64,000 nucleotides of DNA from Rhynchonema sp. JSB1_4 (Eukaryota > Nematoda > Chromadorea > Monhysterida > Xyalidae), in NCBI GenBank assembly GCA_030248065.1, contig JASAMV010002763.1, positions 1-64,000 of the forward strand, written 5' to 3'. Each line of letters begins with the position of its first letter. Within the stretch, counting starts at the first letter, position 1. The position numbers and the translations under genes are program-made. This document shows, piece by piece, positions 57,891 to 64,000 of this stretch. The notes beneath the pieces are model-generated. The model ran no database searches, was not told the DNA's origin, and saw nothing but the letters and a program-made list of their open reading frames with translations.

Positions 57891-60800
57891 ATGTCGACGG
57901 GTACCAGTTCCGAGGACGATTGGCAGTTTCGACCGATGGCGACCAAATCAGGTGTGAACGGCAGACCGTTTTGCTTTTCATCTGTTCTAGACGTTCTTCG
58001 AATCTCGGTGAAGCTTTTTGAAAAGAAGCGTTTTCCGCATGGAGCCCCGAATGTAGCCACCGAGAGCTCCGTTTTTCGGGGCTCTGCATTCGGAAAGGAA
58101 ATGTTTCTTGGGGCTTTATATTCGCAACGTTCCACGGGGGCTTCATATTCGGAAACGTTCCCGGAAACGTAATCGAAACGTTCCCCGAAGTGTAAAAACT
58201 TTTTTCAAAAATTGTTGATTTTGTGCACAAAAAAGTCACAGACAGATGAAATTGTAGTCCAAATTTGTGCTGTGCGGAAAACCACCGCTCTTCCCAAGCG
58301 TTGCATCGTGCTTTGTCTCGCATTGTGCTCTTTGACAGTCATTTGAGCGACCTGAATGCATGATTTTCAAGGCCATTAAAGTCCAGACGTGTTTCGCCTG
58401 CAGTTTGTCAGCAGCTGACCAGCTGCAGAATTTTTTCACACACACACATTCGTTCCAGCGTGGCAGCGAAATGTTTCATGCTTCTACGTGGTGCTTGCCC
58501 CGCTGGTACGATCGATTTGGTAGGCTGTAGGTATATTTCCCACATAAAACGTGGCGAACTTGTCACGCAGATACCACAGCATTTTCTTCAACCCAAAACA
58601 TCAACCGAACCAAGGTAAAGGCAAACCAGCCGTGCTTTGCAGACTTAGACCATTCCGCATCACCCTGAATTCTTACACACGTTTTTGTTTTGATTGAAAT
58701 TTTCAAAATTGAGTTTCCTCCAGAATCAGTGTACTTGCCCTGAAAAACTCAAGGAAGCCCAAGGAAATCCGGGATTTAAAAAAATGAAACCCTATCCAGA
58801 CGTTTTTTTAAGAAAAAGCACCGTCGTTTTTTTTGCCCAGAGCACACCACGTGATTTAGCATCATACAGTATGATTGTGGTGTTGCAATGAGGGCGAATG
58901 TTTCAATCAAGCAACCTGAGTTGGCAAGGGTTTAGCGTTTTATACCTCGCCTCCTCCAAATTAGCTTGCATGTGGCTACAACGCACTGTCGATATTCAGC
59001 AGATACATATACATATGCAAGGCAAAGAAAAAACGACCCCACGTTATAACTCAACTCCTTGGGATCGAGATTTCAGAAAACTAATAAAAGTGATTAAGAA
59101 CGTGTTCTTGTTAATCCAGGCACGACACTCAGCAGCAAACATAGTGAAATGTTTCAATGACATGCTGGCAGCGCACGCCAACAAAGCTCACAGCGAGCAT
59201 GTGAAACATTGTTGTTGTTAGATTCCACGTTTTTGCCAGCTGCGTGATTGAGTCGAAAGTGTAATCTCGACCACAACTAGAAGTTCAGTTATAACACGGG
59301 TCCGCTTGTTTCCTTGGACCAAGAAAAACAGGAAAACACTATACTGTCGTTCGATTCAGCCTCAAGTGTTTCTACGGCGGAATCATACGGGCCTTATGAA
59401 GAGCATCCAACACAGTGTGGCTCGTTTTCAAACGTGGCGCAGCGTGCGCGACTTTTGGACCATTTGAACGGTGAGATAATGGAATAAAAAATGACAGTTC
59501 GCTCAGGTAAAGACCTAACTTGACTGCTTGATTTTACTTGAATGCTGCAGGCGTGCACGAACTCGACTACGTATTCAATCAACGCCATGCCAAGAACCGA
59601 TTCCCGGACAGCACCACTTGTGGAATCGGACAAACGTGCGAAAATATTGGTAAGTGCGTTATTATTGCAATTATGGGACGCAGGGTTGGCCACAAAACAA
59701 GTGAAATAACAATTATTAACGCCAGTTGCCAAATCGTTGCCCGACGTTGTTGCATGGGGCCGAAAAAACGCCGTACAAACGCGCACTTGTAGAACCGCCA
59801 CTTACTCGGGCAACAACCGATGTTTCTACGGTACAGGCATTTGAAAATCACCGTTGTGCTCAACCCTGCTTGCCCATTTTGGTCAAAACTATTGTATTGA
59901 GTAATTGATTATTGATCCATCATCTTTTGTGCAAAACACGTCCACAAGACAGCACCCAGTGCACTTCTGATTTTTGAGGCCTGGTCAGATTTTTGGCCAA
60001 TTAACTGCGCTGTAAAGCTGTTAATCTAAAATAGGCCAAATTACGAAAAAATAGAAAGCGAAAAATCTCGATCTCGATGTTTTTAAAGATCTCCTTCTCG
60101 GTCTCGATAAGCAACCTTCGTTTCCGGTGCCTGTGTGCCTTTTTAACGATTCTGCCTGGTCTGGTGCATATTCCATCATGTTTACTGCGAGTGCCTTTGG
60201 TGGGACCAGGCCTGTGCTGATTTTGATGGGTTCTCAATGATCAATATGCGACAGAGACTCAGAATTGAAGCAGCTTGTGTGATGTTGTGACAACCAACTT
60301 GAATGTTTCACAGACAAACAAGCCAGACAGGAGGAGTCACTCATTATAGTTTAAACACCTTGCAGTTCTGGCGAGCGCACACGCACATCTGTACTGCGTG
60401 GTGAAAATCAAGGATGGTGCTGTGGCAAACTGCTTCTACCGATTCGTCGGAGACGATGGGAAAACCACAAAGGACTTCATCGTCAGAAACGCCGAGGCAA
60501 AGGACATGGATGGGCAGCCAACAGCCGTCAAATTGCTTCTTCGTTGCTGCTTCAATTCTGTTGTGAGTCAAGCAATGTACATGCCTCAGTATGGAAAGAG
60601 CGGGAAACCGATTAGGATACCGGCACCATGGCGAGCAGTTTTCCAAGTTGACAAATTAGTCGGAGCTTGGTACTTTAACCAGATTTTGAGCACGTTCAAA
60701 AATTTTGAAACTTTTAAGTTTCAAAACTTAGTGCTTGAAAAGTGCTCGCTCAACTCTGAAAAACAAAGTGTTGGATGCGTGGAGCATTACATAATCCGGT

Positions 60801-63186
60801 GATGTTCCGCCTGGGAAGCACCATCGATTTCATATTGCAAAAACTTACAATTCGTAGCCAAAGTTTGTAGCGTTTTTTTTTAAATAGAAAGTACTGCCAG
60901 CTATAGTCGAATTCTCAAAATGTGCAGAAAAGATTAAAGGGGGCCTTTCGCATTTGAAACCCCCTTCAAACTTCGCATGTATTTAGACAGTGGTCAAGGC
61001 GTCATAAATGTCAAACACACCGGAGGTCTAACGTTCAGCATGCGGTCAGGAGATCCCCTTCAAGGGGAACATCCGCGAACAAAATCAAATGTGGACCAGC
61101 CCAATTTCTACCTGCGCATTCAGGCAACTCGCCTGATGACAAGGGCGGTCAAGGCGCAGAATGTTTCGCACGATATTTGCCCCTTCCTCACGATAGAATT
61201 TCGCTTTTCTTTTTATTTCGAATTGCAACGAATTGTTCATGCGTGGCTGCTAAATGTTTCAAGGTCTGCTTGTCGCGCTGGAACAATTCGTTGAAATTCG
61301 AAATATAAAGAAAAGCGAAATTCCATAGTTAGTGTTGTTGCACGTTTCATGCGAAACATTCATTCGCCTTGACACCTTTTTGATCAAGCAGTTTGCCTGA
61401 ATGCGCAGGTATAAATTGGGCTGGTCCGCGGCACACTTTGTTCCCGGATGTTCTTCTTAAAGTGCATCTCCTGGTCGCATGCTGCAGATTGGGTTCTTGG
61501 TGCGTGAGAGTTTAACAACGCCCTGAACAATATTCAAATGCGTGCAAAGTTTGAAGGCGGTTTGAAATGCGAAAGGCCCCCTTTAAAGGGGGCCTTTCGC
61601 ATTTCAAACCCCCTTTAAACTTCGCGTGTGTTTAGACAGCGGTCAATGCGTCATAAAAGTCAAACACACCGGAGGTCTAACGTTCAGCATGCGGCCAGGA
61701 GATGCCCTTCAAGAGGAACATCCGCGAACAAAATCAAATGTGGACCTGCCCAATTTCTACCTGCGCATTCAGGCAACTCGCCTGATGACAAGGGCGGTCA
61801 AGGCGCTGAATGTTTCGCACGATACCTGCCCCTGCCTCACTATAGAATTTCGCTTTTCTTTTTATTTCGAATTGCAACGAATTGTTCATGCGTGGCTGCT
61901 AAATGTTTCAAGGTCTGCTTGTCGCGCTGGAACAATTCGTTGAAATTCGAAATCTAAAGAAAAGCGAAATTCCATAATTAGTGGTGTTGCACGTTTCATG
62001 CGAAACATTCATTCGCCTTGACACCTTTTTGATCAAGCAGTTTGCCTGAATGCGCAGGTATAAATTGGGCTGGTCCGCGGCACACTTTGTTCCCGGATGT
62101 TCTTTTTAAAGTGCATCTCCTGGTCGCATGCTGCAGATTGGGTTCTTGGTCCGTGAGAGTTTAATAACGCCCTGAACAATATTCAAATGCGTGCAAAGTT
62201 TGAAGGCGGTTTGAAATGCGAAAGGCCCCCTTTAAGGTTTTTTTGGGTTGCCTTGCATGATCAATACATATACAACATAGTGAGCGCAATTTAAGTAGTA
62301 ATTTCTTTGCTTTTGTTCTGAGCCTCCTGGTCCAAAATCTACATTATTCGTTTATGTACCCTGATCTTACAAGGGAAACAAAACCCTTCAAATTTTTTGG
62401 CACATTTTGAGAATTTGACCACAGTTGATCCAGACATTCAGCAAAAACGGCTCAAGTTTCATTTTTCAGCATCGACCCAAAGGCAAAAGCGAGCTGAAGG
62501 AATCCGAGTTGACCCCAATTTCGGCTCACATCGTGTCAAAAACCACGGGCTCCGGGAAGGCCGTGTACGAATTGACTGCCGACTACACCGACATCAAGCA
62601 CACAGTGTGCGTCTGTTCGACCAAGGTGTGACTTTGATTTTGCTCTGCTCCGTGAACTTGCACAATTCGCTACTGGTTACTTTCACAGGAACTGCGAGTG
62701 GCTGTCACGGTCAATCAACGATTTCCAAGGCAGGCGAAAACCCCCGTGTTCGGTGTTCCAGCGGGCCCGCTGGTGGGCACACTCAGCCGCATCAAGTCGA
62801 TCGTGAAGGAACAGACCGGCTTGACTGACAAACAGTTTCTGATCTACGGCGAAAGCCGATGTTTGTTTCTTTTGTTGTCTGCCTTCCAAATGCTGCAAGC
62901 CACACGATTGATGACCAATTGCAGTTGCTGGCGAAGACACGAAAAAGTGGATCAAAACCGACAAAGCCACCGAGCTCTACCTGTTGGATCCGATTGAACG
63001 CATGTCGGCGACTGAAGGGACTTACGAATTGGAACTGTTTCTGTGTTAGTCCTTACCAAAATTCAGCGCTGATCAAATGAACAATGCCGACTTCCACTTA
63101 CAATGCTTTCACATTCAGGCAAGCCGAACGGCTACCCGCTCGACGATTACTTCGAGCTGCAACGTCGTCACGCCGCTGCCGAATGA
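57891..63186 (+). CDS. Nine-exon gene of unknown family
   Basis: A consistent model: 57891-57951, 59324-59470, 59551-59649, 59726-59830, 60314-60348, 62470-62625, 62689-62860, 62925-63044 and 63119-63186, summing to 963 nt (320 residues). The start is MSTGTSSEDDWQF. The first third is acidic and Ser-rich (SFDSASSVSTAESYGPYEE), then VHELDYVFNQRHAKN and TCGIGQTCENIVAKSLPDVVAWGRKN. The last four exons are best supported and include LRVAVTVNQRF and LSRIKSIVKEQTGLTDKQFLIYGE, possibly a ubiquitin-like or RA-like fold, then KKWIKTDKATELYLLDP and the end DDYFELQRRHAAAE. No signal peptide or membrane helix. The tiny fifth exon is the weakest; the 5' and 3' halves could be two genes. Two hairpin elements sit in the intron between them. 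Confidence 0.5.
60371..60802 (+). other. Unassigned 143-codon open frame
   Basis: Open from 60371 to the stop at 60800-60802, reading LYCVVKIKDGAVANCFYRF, VGDDGKTTKDFIV and onward, with mixed composition. It lies in the long intron of the nine-exon gene just upstream of the tandem hairpin elements. No ATG or known motif; possibly a mobile-element or gene remnant. Confidence 0.3.
60934..61586. mobile_element. TTAA-flanked hairpin element, copy 1
   Basis: Starts TTAA-AGGGGGCCTTTCGCATTT and ends AAATGCGAAAGGCCCCCT-TTAA. Almost the whole 650 bp folds on itself: outer AGGGGGCC arms, then gcatgcggtcaggaga, accagcccaattt, gcattcaggcaa, caaggcg and finally a tagaatttcgcttttctttttat hairpin. The TTAA at 61583-61586 is shared with copy 2. 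Confidence 0.85.
61583..62235. mobile_element. TTAA-flanked hairpin element, copy 2 (head-to-tail)
   Basis: Same orientation, length and fold as copy 1, over 95% alike by eye, ending CCCCCT-TTAA at 62232-62235. Inserted precisely at the TTAA of copy 1, or copied in tandem. Confidence 0.85.
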
Positions 63187-63633
63187 TGAGGATTACGTCT
63201 GATGAAAATAAATCAAAATCAAAGGAATTTTTATCCGCGTCACCTTTTTCACTTTTAGTACTGAGAAGTAGGGATTATTTTATATCACCATTGGAATGTA
63301 TGTATTTCTGTCACAGGTGGCTTTGTGAAAAATGAGGATTTTTTCTGTTGAAAAAACGTGAATTTTATCGAGGAACTGTGAAATAAAATGTTTAACTTCT
63401 GTTGCGTGCGCTGAACGTTGAAGAACGAATGTGATAACTGCAAAATCACAGATCTGTTTTCTTTCAAAAAATACTTTTCTGTGATCAATTTCGAATACAT
63501 GCATATCTCTCAGTGATGGTCCTAATTTGCACAACATGACAAACTATATACGTAATCAAGTTGTCACAGCTTGGTATCATGCCCATTGCTGGTGATCATA
63601 AGCTCGCTTATAAGAAATGGACAAATAAACGTG
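63187..63633. other. Convergent 3' flank
   Basis: Between the nine-exon gene stop and the Cys-rich last exon on the other strand; AT-rich, no gene seen. Confidence 0.4.
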
Positions 63634-63798
63634 TCAGAAACGCACCAGGCTGACGGGCATGGGCACCTCACACGGATAGCAGTTGGTGCGTGGCGCGAAT
63701 TGGTGACTGTCACACTCGCACACTTTGCACGACGAACGGGCGTGTGACGAACGGATGCGATGGGATACAGTCTCGGCCGAGACACTGAATACCCATGA
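63634..63798 (-). CDS. Last exon of a Cys-rich (VWC-like) protein
   Basis: One exon of 55 codons from an acceptor ttctttgcag (63798) to a stop at 63634. It reads SWVFSVSAETVSHRI then SCKVCECDSHQF..TNCYPCEVP, and ends VSLVRF. The CxxCxC..CxxC spacing resembles von Willebrand factor type C or similar extracellular Cys-rich modules, but one exon is too short to assign. The rest of the gene lies beyond the right edge of the window. Confidence 0.5.
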   Translation of the reverse strand, partial: SWVFSVSAETVSHRIRSSHARSSCKVCECDSHQFAPRTNCYPCEVPMPVSLVRF

Positions 63799-64000
63799 CT
63801 GCAAAGAAATTGTTTTTTTTAAGTTTTTTGTTTGGATTTCACCATTTTGATCTGCTCTGAGATCAAAGGAAATGCGGCTTGCGATGAGTTTCCTCCAAGC
63901 TATGTAATGCGCTTACCCTGTCGTTTTTTGTGCGCTAGCAGAGACGAAAAACAGAAAGGTTTTGCAACCTACACCAACACTAGCCCGATTTCGAACATGC
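63799..64000. other. Intron or flank with a MITE family 2 end
   Basis: The last bases (63968-63995) read caacctacaccaacactagcccgatttcg, the inverted end of the MITE at 17311. A copy probably begins here. Confidence 0.5.

Overview
The window is nuclear DNA from an animal. Genes are split by introns of about 30 bp to 5.3 kb with GT..AG ends. Protein families are metazoan: two FMRFamide-receptor-like GPCRs, an SLC22-type transporter, a BPI/LBP-type lipid-binding protein, PLAT-repeat (LOXHD1-like) proteins, a Sushi-like secreted protein, a mucin-like membrane protein and an NRF-6-type acyltransferase. Mobile DNA fills much of the rest. An invertebrate, probably a protostome, fits the receptors and the acyltransferase; I cannot name the phylum. 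TTAGGC blocks like nematode telomeres occur, but inside a transposon, so they decide nothing. All exon models are hand-built by matching splice-site phase. Several sum exactly to whole codons, which supports them but does not prove them.

Layout. 1-3400: end of an RGG/Q-rich reading frame, short repeats, a Harbinger-like MITE. 3483-5669 (+): 3' two thirds of an SLC22-type transporter. 6591-10344 (-): GPCR 1, with one intron made almost wholly of a transposon. 10.3-17.5 kb: gene-poor, with two hAT MITEs (one splitting an open frame) and a TA-flanked MITE. 17547-25505 (-): BPI/LBP gene whose intron 6 holds a 5.1 kb hAT-ended composite carrying a gag-like ORF, a leader of stem-loops with identical loops, and a nested LINE fragment. 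26.0-29.7 kb: MITEs and a 2.85 kb foldback element with 16-bp satellite arms. 30.3-35.3 kb: a membrane protein end (+), a Sushi-like secreted protein (-) and a mucin-like membrane protein (-). 35.3-40.7 kb: no gene seen.

40756-44225 (+): single-PLAT protein with a 156-bp satellite and a long inverted repeat in its last intron. 44.7-46.0 kb: foldback element containing a GC-rich, Z-DNA-prone MITE. 46458-48418 (-): GPCR 2. 50384-54989 (+): six-PLAT protein. 55230-56946 (-): a small gene end and the 3' end of an NRF-6-like acyltransferase, with a perfect 67-bp palindrome nearby. 57891-63186 (+): a nine-exon gene of unknown family, with two head-to-tail hairpin elements in an intron. 63634-63798 (-): last exon of a Cys-rich protein.

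The genes do not form one pathway. Most encode membrane or secreted proteins. The most unusual signals are non-genic: the decamer TGATGTTTCA in 16 exact copies where about 0.1 is expected; covarying stem-loops just before and into a gag-like ORF; and three unrelated palindromic elements all flanked by TTAA and all starting AG.
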